Positions 30,392 to 40,356 of a stretch of 64,000 nucleotides of DNA are shown piece after piece. The DNA is from Emiliania huxleyi CCMP1516 (lineage: Eukaryota > Haptophyta > Isochrysidales > Noelaerhabdaceae), in assembly GCF_000372725.1 (NCBI RefSeq), contig NW_005198965.1, forward strand, positions 225,685-289,684, given 5' to 3'. The notes under the pieces are model-generated. The model was not told the DNA's origin, ran no database searches, and was given only the letters and a program-made list of their open reading frames with translations. Both the position numbers and the translations under genes were made by a program. Within the stretch, counting starts at the first letter, position 1; each line of letters opens with the position of its first letter.

Positions 30392-32449
30392 TGCCCTGCT
30401 GGGAGGTTTGTTTGTCGGTCTTCGACAACGCGTTGGGGAGTATGCTGAGGACGGCAGACTAAAGTTCGATCTGATAAATCAGTGTAATACTAGAGCAATT
30501 GGCCGGCGCCCCTTGGGCGCCGGACCCGCCCCGGGGGCGTGGCGTGTCTAGTGATGTGGCACGTCTAGAATAGATCAAGAGATCAGTAGTCAAATCAGAA
30601 AAGAGAGGTAAAGGAACACTCCGGGCCTTCGTAACCGAAAGGTGAGCTGAAGTGCTCAAGAGTATCTGCGTCGTACTTGAGATCGCAATCTAACAAATCG
30701 CTCGTGGCGGGTGTCTCGTGGAACGGTGCATTCATTAGCACCTCTGTCGTGCGGTTACTCGATCGTGTTCGACGATGTCGAACATTGTTCGACATCGTCG
30801 AACACAAGTGGAGAATGGCCGTAGATCCTCTCCACGAGCGATTGAGAAGACGTACCAAGTATCGATTCTGTATAGAATTGCAAGGCGCACACGCTGGTGC
30901 AGGCGGCGAGTCGTCGATCCGACTCGTTCCGACGTGAAGTCGCCGTGAAGGTTTGCAAACAGGGCCATTTTTGCCACATTTTGCCCTCTCGCGCGATCTT
31001 CTCGCGTCGGCAAGCGCGCGGGCCAGGATGGGCGAGCCGGTCCCGCCACGCTGGACGGGCCAGCGGCTGGCACGCGCCGGCCACCCCGGCGGCGCGGCGG
31101 CCTCATCGCGCTCGTCGTCTGCGAGGCCACCGCTCGGCGTCGCCGCGTCCGACGGCGATGGCGCTTGGCTGTGAGGTGGGATGGCGGCATGGTGCGCGCG
31201 GACGTGGGGGTGGTGCGGGATGCGCGTGTCAGCAAGCATAGTTTCACCTCTACCCACCCCGCAGGCGCGCCGACGTGCTGCCCGAGCGCGTTTGGAGGCA
31301 GCAGCTGCTCCTCGCGAGGCGCCTTCGGAGGGGTGCCACACCCCTTTCCCAGCCGCGCGCGAGTTGAGCTCCGATTTGCGCTCTTTTTCGCACACGCCCG
31401 ACGCTAGTAGGTGAGGACCGACCATCCTCCGCTAGCAGGGCTTCGTCGGGCGCGTCTTCGTCGAGCGGTGGTGCATCTCCCATGCTCCCACCCGCGCCCT
31501 CCTGGCAGCCCGCCCGCGGCCCACACCGACGCCCTCACGTGCTCACCCTAGTCGTAGGTGCGGTCTTTTTGCGTGCCCCCCGTCGATACGGGGCGCTGGG
31601 CGATGGCTGGGCTTGTCGCCGGGCGAGCTAGCCCCTCAGCCGGCCGCGGAGCGGAGGTGCGAAATCGAGGCGGCGCGGCCCCTGCGCGCAGCCTGTCCGG
31701 CCGGCGCGCGCATGGTTCCGTAGCCCGTCTAGTGCCTCACTGACCGACTCCAGCGCCACGGTGTACGTGGCCGGTGTGGTACTGGGGCTGGGCAGCCTTG
31801 GGGCCGGCGGAGACCGCCGTCTAGCGGTCGCACTAGTCTCTTTTCGTTGTTCGACCTGTTTGTTCGACGGTTGTTCGACCATACTTTGAGCCTTAATTAT
31901 TAATTCATGTTTGGGTCCCTGAGGTCGATACTAGCGTCTGTAACTTGCCACAAGCGTGCTTTACAAAAGTCCAGCGGAGCGGGACTCGCAGAACGGCCGT
32001 CCGCGCGCGCTGTGAACAGTGCCATGGTCGAACGTTGTTCGACGACGTCGAACACGTAGCGAAAGAGAGACCGCGTGACCCCCTGGAACACCCGTACCCC
32101 CGCACCATCTCCGTCGCTTGGTTCCATAACCTCTGCCACCACCGGGAGGCGGCCAGGGCTTCATAGACTCGGTCGAGAGACCCCAGATTGGCATCCATGC
32201 CTCTCTGGACAGGGTGGCCCGCCACAACGACCCCTGGAATTGCGACTCGCCGCTTTCCTCCCGCTGTGATCCTGTGAGAGCTCTGTGTCTTGATTTGCCA
32301 ACAATATACCTACAACTCGAGGGATCTCCTCGAGTTGCTCCTCTGCTCGGTGTACGAACTCTGTTCATACGAGCAGCTGGGAGTGGCTGGGCTATAGCAG
32401 ACAGCCCGACACGCCGCGCCGTCAGAGATAGGGAGGGGAGGCGTCAGAG
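30392..32449. other. Two-kilobase gene-free stretch with hairpins
   Basis: No gene is supported. It carries a 9-bp-arm hairpin CCGGCGCCC/GGGCGCCGG at 30503-30523, a 41-bp perfect palindrome at 30765-30805, and further TTCGAC/GTCGAA clusters at about 31835-31880 and 32025-32060. Confidence 0.5.
30765..30805. repeat. Perfect 41-bp palindrome built from GTTCGAC/GTCGAAC
   Basis: The left arm GTGTTCGACGATGTCGAACA is followed by one T and its exact reverse complement. Each arm is itself nearly palindromic (GTTCGAC-3-GTCGAAC), giving four half sites. Related half sites recur at 31835-31880 and 32025-32060. Confidence 0.95.
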
Positions 32450-32932
32450 ATGCAAGTTGCGCTGGCGCTCCTCGCCGCGCCCCCGCCCACGAACAACACT
32501 TACTGTATGGCGTGCGAGATCGCTGTCAAGGAGGTCATCAAGAACGGATGCGAGTGGGCAAAGGACGGATGCACGTCGCTGCCCGCGCCTGCAAACCAGC
32601 TCTGCGAGTGGGCGGTCACGGCGGGCTTGTGTCCGTACCTCGCAAATTTCTCCTCGCCTGTCAAGGCCTGCACGGAGGTTGGCCTCTGCGGCACGAGCTG
32701 CGAGTGCGGCGTCTGCCGTAAAGAGGGCTCGGGTGAGCACGGCAGGTGCCTCGGCGCCCCGCACTCATGCGGCCACGTCGCTCCCGACCCATACTCTGCC
32801 ATCAAGGGAATCCGGCGCGTGGCCCGCGACGGTCGGGTGGAAAGCGCCCGCGCGCTCGAGGGCGCCAACTTCTGCGTGGACGGTCACTGTGGAGACGATG
32901 GCAGCCTCGGCTGCTGCCTGACGTGCTTCTGA
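32450..32932 (+). CDS. Small Cys-rich secreted protein with saposin-like domain
   Basis: One exon of 160 residues. A short hydrophobic leader (MQVALALLAAPP) is followed by a saposin-B-like pattern: CMACEIAVKEVI, then GCEWAKDGC, LCEWAVTAGLCPYL and ACTEVGLCGTSC. Cys spacing and the helix-helix-helix pattern fit a lysosomal or secreted lipid-interacting SapB fold, here with extra cysteines. The second half has CECGVC and ends in a Cys-rich GHCGDDGSLGCCLTCF. No TM is seen. There may be an upstream exon, because the leader is short. Role inferred: a lipid-binding protein or a peptidase accessory. Confidence 0.6.
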   Translation: MQVALALLAAPPPTNNTYCMACEIAVKEVIKNGCEWAKDGCTSLPAPANQLCEWAVTAGLCPYLANFSSPVKACTEVGLCGTSCECGVCRKEGSGEHGRCLGAPHSCGHVAPDPYSAIKGIRRVARDGRVESARALEGANFCVDGHCGDDGSLGCCLTCF

Positions 32933-33735
<803 letters not shown>

Positions 33736-35004
33736 ATGACTCGCTCCGCCTTCATCTACTGCGGCACCGAGAGCGCGTCAGTACTCACCGGCGTCCTCGC
33801 AGACGACGGGACCATTCGACACACTGGTTCCTTGTCTGTGGCGCCCGAAAGCGACGCGCTTGTCAGCTCGGCAGCTGGGTTCAGCGCAAAGCTGTCTGGA
33901 GCTCCTCGAGTGGAATGGGTGACGGCGCACCCGTCAGGAACATGGCTCTACTCCTTCGTCTCGTTTTGGGACAAGCGCCCGGGCATCCTCCGCACGCACG
34001 CCATCGCAGACGATGGAGAGCTGACCGAGGTGGATGGCGGCGAGGAGGAGGCGTCCTGCCACCTCAAGATGCGAGGCTACCAGCCCTGCCACGCGGTGTG
34101 GCAAGGCACACTGTGCGCATGCGCGCACTACCTGTCTGGCGACATCGAGGTCTTTGACATGTCGTCCGGCGGCTCGCCCCGCAACGCGGCCTTCGCACGT
34201 CTGCCCGGCAAACGCCGCCAAGGCAAGTTCGAGGCGCCCGCATTCGGCGAGATCGCGCCGCATTGCCACGGCCTGGCCGCCTGCCCAGGCTGGCTCGTGT
34301 GCTGCGACGCCGGGCAGGCCTGCCTCGTCGTCTACTCGCTCGACCAGGCGAGCGGCCAGCTCGGCCAACCACAACCCTGCTCGCTCGGCGAGTCGCCGGT
34401 CGTCGGCTCAGCGGGCCAGGCTCTCGTCGCCGCCAGCATGGGGCCGCGCCCTCGCCACGTCGCCTTCACTGCTCAGCACGAGCGGCTGGCGGTGCTGTGC
34501 GAGTGCACGAACGTCGTCACTCTGCACGCCTTCGACATGGCGGACGGCAGCGTTGGCCCGGCTCTGCACACGTGTGCGAGCTTCGAGTCGATGCCTCGCA
34601 GCGTCGGCTGCGGCATCGCGCGCTCCCTCGCGTCGCTGCTTCCCACCAAGGTGGCGCTGCTGGCCGCCCTCCCCTTCGGCCTCGCCGCCGCGGCAGAGGT
34701 CGCCCTCCACCCGCCGAGCGGGCGGCTGCTCGTGACCACTAGAGGCGTGCCACGAGGCGGCTCGCTCCGCGGACTCGACCCGCAAAGTCTCGCCTCGCTG
34801 CAGGACATCGCGGCGGGCGACTCGCCACGCTCGTTTACCTTTGATCGCGCGGGCAGCACACTCATCGCTTGTGTCAAGGGCGGGCTCGAGACCTATCGGG
34901 TGGCGCCGGACGGCGAGGTGTCGAGCCGCACGGTCAGCGGCCTCCCGGAGGGGCTGCACGGGCTCGAGGTGGACTGCGTGGAATGTGTTGAGAGAAGCGC
35001 ATGA
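33736..35004 (+). CDS. Lactonase-type seven-bladed beta-propeller (6-phosphogluconolactonase-like)
   Basis: One exon of 422 residues. The blades are visible as repeating strand signatures: WVTAHPSGTWLYSF, PRHVAFTAQHERLAVLCE with VVTLHAFD, VALHPPSGRLLVTTRG, and SPRSFTFDRAGSTLIACVKG followed by LETYRVAPDG. This is the organisation of the Lactonase family (bacterial Pgl/YbhE and fungal muconate cyclases), where each blade starts with P-R-h/F and ends with a strand reporting a name or value. The N-terminus (FIYCGTESASVLTGVLADDG) also fits blade 1. No signal or transit peptide is seen, so the protein is probably cytosolic. Whether it hydrolyses 6-phosphogluconolactone cannot be told; plants and animals use an unrelated SOL/PGLS enzyme. 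Confidence 0.8.
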   Translation: MTRSAFIYCGTESASVLTGVLADDGTIRHTGSLSVAPESDALVSSAAGFSAKLSGAPRVEWVTAHPSGTWLYSFVSFWDKRPGILRTHAIADDGELTEVDGGEEEASCHLKMRGYQPCHAVWQGTLCACAHYLSGDIEVFDMSSGGSPRNAAFARLPGKRRQGKFEAPAFGEIAPHCHGLAACPGWLVCCDAGQACLVVYSLDQASGQLGQPQPCSLGESPVVGSAGQALVAASMGPRPRHVAFTAQHERLAVLCECTNVVTLHAFDMADGSVGPALHTCASFESMPRSVGCGIARSLASLLPTKVALLAALPFGLAAAAEVALHPPSGRLLVTTRGVPRGGSLRGLDPQSLASLQDIAAGDSPRSFTFDRAGSTLIACVKGGLETYRVAPDGEVSSRTVSGLPEGLHGLEVDCVECVERSA

Positions 35005-35752
35005 AGAGGCAGGTTTTCACTCGTCAGGTTACGACACCTGGGGGCGGGCGCCCGCGCGCGGCGCGTGTGCGTTGTATATTACTGTACCCTCCGATAAAGG
35101 GGTTTTCCATCACCATAAATAAATAAATAAATAAAACGGACACCTCTCTACTGTGAGATGGGTAAAAAGGAACAGGTCCCCGCCCTTGCGATATCTTTGT
35201 GCAGGGTTCTTTGTGGGTGTGGTCGGCGACTAGCCGGGGTCGTCCTCCCGAGATGGGGGACTAGCACTAGCCGTCTTCCACATGGTCCCTCGGGTCCCTG
35301 CTGCTCCTAATCTCTTCGTACATCCTCCTGCTGATCTCCGCAAAGTCCTGCTCCCTCCCTCGTCCATCACCATGAGATACTCTCTAGAGTGTATTTACAT
35401 ATACAATGTATACCTCTTTTCAGGCGCGTTAGTTTTCAGCATCGATCATGAAAACGCGTCTATCTAAGTAATGGACGCTCTCGAATGTACTGAGAGTAGT
35501 ATGCCCGCCCACGCAGCTCTGGCGGCGCGCGGCCTTTAGAGTGCTGCGGCCTTGTTTCGCCCTGCGCGACAGACAGAGAAGCGGCGGGGCGAAAAGGCGG
35601 AAATGTAACAAGCGAAGGTGGAGGTCGTCGCCGTGGCCCGATACGCTCGAGGCCATCGGTGGGCGCGGTCGGAGCGGGCCCGCATCACGGCTGTCCGCTC
35701 AAAATCGTCCGCACCTTGAGCTAGTGTGCTTCCCAAACGGCGGACGGCTGTC
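35005..35752. other. Gene-free interval
   Basis: Contains an (AAAT)n run near 35116-35135. No gene is supported. Confidence 0.35.
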
Positions 35753-35938
35753 TCAGTCGCCCGACCCATAGACGTAGACCGACTCCATGTAGCCCCCCTG
35801 GGGCGGCGGTCCGTGGTTCCAGTAGGGGTCCGGTACGTAGGCCGGCATGCCGTTCGGCATCAGGATGACATTCGGGTCGTAGGGCATATGCGGCATCACC
35901 GGCATCCCGTGCGGCACCATCGGCATCGGCGCCATCAT
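35753..35938 (-). CDS. Met/Pro-rich C-terminal exon of an unidentified gene
   Basis: After a plausible acceptor (TGTCCTCAG) the minus strand encodes 61 residues starting MMAPMPMVPHGMPVMPHMPY, continuing DPNVILMPNGMPAYVPDPYW and ending in YGSGD. The Met/Pro/His pattern with few codon interruptions looks like the disordered tail of an RNA-binding or vesicle-coat protein. I cannot find the exons before it between 35.94 and 36.2 kb, where the next gene starts on the other strand. It may be an isolated chance frame, but the composition differs from the flanks. Confidence 0.3.
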   Translation of the reverse strand: MMAPMPMVPHGMPVMPHMPYDPNVILMPNGMPAYVPDPYWNHGPPPQGGYMESVYVYGSGD

Positions 35939-36243
35939 CTGAGGACAGATCCACAAACGAGAAGGCTCCAGCGCCACAGCTTACTGAAGACTCGAGGGCT
36001 CGTGTGACTGTCACGAGTGTCGTGTGCTGCACAGCACCACACCGTCATGTGTGTATGTAGCCCGAAGCAGCGCCTACTGAGAGGAAATATCCCCAGCCAG
36101 AGCAAGGACCATGCACTCGTACTGAACGTGAGGGGAGAGGGAGATCAGGGCCAGGGGGCTGAGAAGCACACCCCCCTGGCCGGATGATCGGGATCGGGAC
36201 GGGCAAGAGCGCCGTATCACGCGGAGGCCTTTTTTTTGCCAAA

Positions 36244-37294
36244 ATGCGGGTCTCGCTGCCGCGCCGAGGCTTCTTGGCGCGTTTGTCTCGCCGTTGGTGC
36301 TCTGGCACTGCAGTGCCACGCGACTGCTACGCCGAGCTCGACGTGCCACGAGCCTTCGCCGTCGATGCCGCAGCACTCCGCACCACGTACCGACGACTGA
36401 TGGCGGTGTGCTTGACTCAACCGGGTTTCAGGTGCTGGCCAACGTGCTTGACTGCTCCGATGCGCGCTCTAGGAGCATCACCCCGACCGGCACACGCTCG
36501 GCGGAGAGCAGGAGCAGCAGGAGGCCGCCAACCGCTCTGCTCGCATCACTCACGCCTACAGCACGCTCGTCCGGCCGCATCGCCGCGCTGAGCACCTGCT
36601 CGAGGCGCGAGGCGCAGCGAGAGCCCCGCGGCAGCCTCGCAGACGCGCGAGCAAATGCGCCCGCCTGTTATCCACTCCGTGCCCGCCTGTTATCCTCTCC
36701 CCTCCCCGCTCACAGCTGCTGGGTGCACCGCTGAGTGACGAAGCGGCGGGCGAAGTGGTCTTGGACGATGGCTTCCTGGCGCAGGCGAGGGCGTGCGGGA
36801 AAAAGGCCGCCGCCAAGAGGCCACTGCTCTATCCTGTAGACCGGGTGGCTCACACTAGGTGATGGAGGCGCGCTTCGAGATCGAGGACCCCGACACGTCT
36901 GTTGCGCGGCTTGGCGAGCGTTGAGTCTCTCGCAGCACGCTGCACCGTCGCGGCGCGCGACGATCGCCGCGTTCGAACTAGGCGCGATGCGGGAGAGCAA
37001 CAGCAGTGCCATCGATGAGGTGTGTGATCAGCTCGGAGCGGCGTTCGACTCTCGCGACGCCGGCGCCGACCTGAGCGAGGCTTCTTGCTGCAGAGGGCTG
37101 CGCGAGGACCCTTCGCGGTCGCCAGCCACGTCCCATACTTTTGCTAGGCGCGCTTGTTGACGGCGCGTCTCAAATACCTGCAGGTGCCGCGCTGTCAGCC
37201 TCTTGCACTCACCAATCCCATACGCCCGATCACGCATGAGTCTTGCTGCTCGCAGCGAATCGAGGAGGCCGTCTCGGAGCGCACCGACACGTAA
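36244..37294 (+). CDS. HSCB: HSCB/HSC20 iron-sulfur-cluster J-protein co-chaperone, seven exons
   Basis: The J-type co-chaperone that brings the ISCU scaffold to mitochondrial Hsp70. Exons are 36244-36405, 36473-36604, 36716-36784, 36859-36913, 36982-37079, 37148-37183 and 37256-37294 (591 nt, 196 residues). Four introns are GC-AG and two (first and last) GT-AG; each splice restores family sequence. Exon 1: a basic leader (MRVSLPRRGFLARLSRRW), then CYAELDVPRAFAVDAAALRTT. Exon 2: the J-domain HPD (residues 57-59) and ARITHAYSTLVRP-RRAEHLLE. Exons 3-4: LLGAPL, FLAQ|VMEARFEIED, the FLxxVMExRE-like motif of the C-terminal ISCU-binding helices. Exons 6-7: ARLKYLQ|RIEEAV, the usual end. The N-terminal CxxC pairs of animal HSCB are absent. 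The Arg-rich, acid-free leader fits mitochondrial import. Confidence 0.9.
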
Positions 37295-37845
37295 ACGGTC
37301 CGCTCAGACCTCGAGCCGCACAATTCAAAGCCGGTCGAGCCGGCAGGGTGTGTTGTTTTGAACCCTCTTACGCGAAAGTATGTGTAACGTGATAGGACCG
37401 CCTCTCTCTGCGCTGTATGGCGCCCCTGCGCGCCGAGGCGTGCGTCTGCGTGCGGTGGAGCTGGAGGTCGTCTCTCGCCGCGCGCCAGCTGTGCTGCGTG
37501 GTGCGCCAGCACGTGATGTTTCCGCACATGGGTAAAAAATAACACGGCACATCAAACAACACACCGACATCAAACAACACACCGACACGGCACCAGAATC
37601 CAGATCCCTGCGTGCTGCGGCCTGCGCGCCTGGTGGTGGGTGCACTCAAACAATCGGGGACTCGCTCCGGTTTATATCCAAACGACTCTTGAACCCAAAT
37701 GCATATGTGACATGAGTGAATGTAGTCTAGGAAGCACTGTATCAAAAACAAGCAAGATGTGTGAATGTACCCCGAGTGGAGCGACTCTTAGCGGCGCCCA
37801 AAGACGACACGTGGAAGACGAAAATTGACATGGCCTTGGCCCTTG
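37295..37845. other. Gene-free interval between convergent genes
   Basis: No gene is supported. A short direct repeat, ACATCAAACAACACACCGAC, occurs twice at about 37548-37587. Confidence 0.4.
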
Positions 37846-39777
37846 CTAGTTGCATTGCCCAGTGCCGTCACTGTACCTCGGGCTTGGTTCGGCCCCACTT
37901 GCGCACAAAATGCAGTCTCTGTACCCAACGGGTTCGGGATAGAAGCCACATTCAGCGCACGATGGATGACACTCACAAGTCGGGTGATGCATCCTGATTC
38001 GATAGTGCGCCTCCGAGATGTAGCACTTGCCTCCCTTCGTCGGAGATATGTAAGAACCAGCTGTAGGTGCAAGCGACTTGATCTTGTCCTTCAGGCTTGC
38101 GGGACTCCTGAGATAGCTCCCCAGCCCCAAGAGCCTTTCACAGGCCTCTTGAAGATTGCTCAAGATGGTTGGTGGGGCAGGAGGTGGCGGGGGTGGGGGT
38201 GATAGGATTTCGCACAGGTACGCATCGATCGCCGCGGCGGTTCCCAGGCCAGGGAGCCCGCCAAGCTCCGTCTTGTCCAACGCACCGTTGCCATCGAGAT
38301 CAACAGTAGCGAAGAAGCTTGGAGGCAGTTGCGAGCTGCCTCCAAGAGGTGCGGTAAGCGCTTGAAGTTTGCCTGTCAGTGGACCTGTGCCCACCAGATA
38401 GCTGGAGAGGCCGAGCAATTGGGCACATGCTTCTTCAAGCAGCGAAAGACTGGGCGGAGGAGCGGGGGGTGGAGAAGGAAAGGGGCCTGACAGAGCGGCG
38501 TCTATTGCCGCATCAGACGCTGGAAGTCCGGCGGCCTCCATCATCGACGCCAGCTCCGCCTTACTGATTGAGCCGTCGCCATCGGTGTCAACATCGAGAT
38601 AGTTGGGACTACAATCGTAGATTGGATCCATGTCATCAGGGGTCCCATCGCTGTCCGAGTCGGCGGTGCCGCTCTCGATGCGGTCCGGGATGCCGTCGCT
38701 GTCCGAGTCGCCATCGCCTTCTTCAGCATCGGGCGACCCGTCGCCGTCCGAGTCGGGGTCGAGGTAGTCGGGGATGCCGTCGCTGTCTGTGTCGCCACTG
38801 CTCTCCTCAGCGTCCGGGACACCATCACTGTCAGAGTCAGGCCCGGAGGCTGAGTCCTGCTCGTCTGGGGTGCCGTCGCTGTCCGAGTCGGCGGTGCCGC
38901 TCTCGATGCGGTCCGGGATGCCGTCGCTGTCCGAGTCGCCGCTGCCCTCCTCCGCGTCGGGCGACCCGTCGCCGTCCGAGTCGGGGTCGAGGTAGTCGGG
39001 GATGCCGTCGCTGTCTGTGTCGCTTGTGCCCTCCACCGCGTCGGGGACGTTGTCATTGTCCGAGTCCGTGTCTGTCATTGTCCGAGTCCGTGTCGGCCTC
39101 GTTCGGGGTGCCGTCGCTGTCCGAGTCGGCGGTGCCGCTCTCGATGCGGTCCGGGATGCCGTCGCTGTCCGAGTCGCCGCTGCCCTCCTCCGCGTCGGGC
39201 GACCCGTCGCCGTCCGAGTCGGGGTCGAGGTAGTCGGGGATGCCGTCGCTGTCTGTGTCGCTTGTGCCCTCCACCACGGCACCGCTTTCTTCTCCTCCGT
39301 GTCTGGCTTCATGAAGCTGACCTCAAACGTAGTCTCCATGCCCTGCAGTATGCTGATCTCCAGAAACGCGCCCTGTTCGCTGAGGCCGTTTTCACCCGAC
39401 TTCCAAGGTATGTACTCCGTCATGTTGGTCACGACCAGGTCGAGCTCCTCCGATGTCTCAGTCGAGGTGCCGTCGTAAATGTGGATCACCCGGCTGTACC
39501 GCAGCACCCTGGGCACGCCGGGCGGCGTGTCATCATTCACGCAGCGGCAGCCGCAGCCGCAAGGGCATCGCTCGTTGCCAACCACGGGCAGTCTCCACGC
39601 ATCCTCTTGGCACTCCACCTTAGGGTAGCCTCCGAGGTTGTTGACAAGCTCCTCGGTGCGAGTAAAGTCGATCAGCATGCCTCGCGGCAGCCCATCGGCG
39701 CACTCTATCTGGGAGTGTACCGAGCTGGGGTGTCTGAACTGGGCCGGGGCCACAGCGACCAGCAGGCCGGCCAGCAT
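37846..39777 (-). CDS. Secreted Asp-rich (TSP3-like) calcium protein with EF-hands; frame conflict
   Basis: Starting at the ATG at 39777 there is a short signal peptide (MLAGLLVAVAPAQF), a Cys-containing domain (CPCGCGCRC; VLRYSRVIHIYDGTS), then an array of DSDSDGIPDRIES / DSDGDGSPDAEE units (about 39280-38620). Two canonical EF-hand loops follow: DVDTDGDGSISKAEL and DLDGNGALDKTEL. The end is Pro-rich and then Cys-rich (CYISEAHYRIRMHHPTCECH). Between about 39285 and 39060 the coherent repeat reading is one frame off from the sequence before and after it, so the open frame there translates to meaningless Thr/Arg/Ala. A 19-bp duplication (CATTGTCCGAGTCCGTGTC, copies 22 bp apart) marks one edge. 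An assembly error, a recent indel or unusual splicing could explain it. Related repeats occur in the receptor at 22.0-28.9 kb. Confidence 0.65.
   Translation of the reverse strand: MLAGLLVAVAPAQFRHPSSVHSQIECADGLPRGMLIDFTRTEELVNNLGGYPKVECQEDAWRLPVVGNERCPCGCGCRCVNDDTPPGVPRVLRYSRVIHIYDGTSTETSEELDLVVTNMTEYIPWKSGENGLSEQGAFLEISILQGMETTFEVSFMKPDTEEKKAVPWWRAQATQTATASPTTSTPTRTATGRPTRRRAAATRTATASRTASRAAPPTRTATAPRTRPTRTRTMTDTDSDNDNVPDAVEGTSDTDSDGIPDYLDPDSDGDGSPDAEEGSGDSDSDGIPDRIESGTADSDSDGTPDEQDSASGPDSDSDGVPDAEESSGDTDSDGIPDYLDPDSDGDGSPDAEEGDGDSDSDGIPDRIESGTADSDSDGTPDDMDPIYDCSPNYLDVDTDGDGSISKAELASMMEAAGLPASDAAIDAALSGPFPSPPPAPPPSLSLLEEACAQLLGLSSYLVGTGPLTGKLQALTAPLGGSSQLPPSFFATVDLDGNGALDKTELGGLPGLGTAAAIDAYLCEILSPPPPPPPAPPTILSNLQEACERLLGLGSYLRSPASLKDKIKSLAPTAGSYISPTKGGKCYISEAHYRIRMHHPTCECHPSCAECGFYPEPVGYRDCILCASGAEPSPRYSDGTGQCN
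38620..39280 (-). repeat. Array of Asp-rich calcium-repeat codons
   Basis: Blocks of about 78-110 bp recur almost identically. The segment around 39100-39260 repeats the one around 38870-39040 and again, more diverged, 38640-38800. Near-identity at the DNA level indicates recent duplication and makes misassembly possible. Confidence 0.85.
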
Positions 39778-40356
39778 GGCGCCGGAGACCACCAAGCGGC
39801 ACGGATAAACGCAGCACGCCGGACTCGCGGCAAACGTACGGAAGAGCGCTCAGGACGACGTTCATTCAAAGTTGGATGCTGTGACGAGTCTTCGCCCCCC
39901 ACTCTCCCAGCAGCCGTACGTAGCGAAACAAGCAAAGGCCTGAGTGAGACTAATTTAGTTGTTTTCTTTTTTGCATCGGCGCGGGTCAACGGACAGGCAG
40001 GAACCGAACGACGAAGAATGACTTCAGAAAAAGGGAGCGGGTGGGGTGGGTGTTCTCTAGGCCCCTCAAAGGCCCTACGCGCGGAGTGAGAGCTCGGAAG
40101 CGAGCTTTGCACGGCGATCGAGGATGGCGCGGTTCACCCCCTTCACCGATAGTTGTATGGGTAGACGCGAGACAGGAGATGCCACCTCGCTCTCTCGTTT
40201 CTTTTGTTGAGAGAAAACCGCTCACGGTGTGATGGGAAGGGTGGTGCGGTGATCTCAGGCCCAGTGAGGCAGTGCATCCGACAACCCGGAACAAAACCCT
40301 CTTGTAGCTTGATCGGTCACACCGCCATCGCCGCCGACGTCTCCCACACAAACCCA
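39778..40356. repeat. Divergent intergenic region with dispersed repeat
   Basis: 40248-40335 (from GTGATCTCAGGCCCAGTGAG to GATCGGTCACACCGCCATCG) matches 48621-48720. No gene is supported apart from a possible 5' exon of the following gene. Confidence 0.6.

Noticed and set aside
30595-31425. 276-residue minus-strand open frame
   Set aside because: Low-complexity, spans the 41-bp palindrome, and shows no domain or codon signal.
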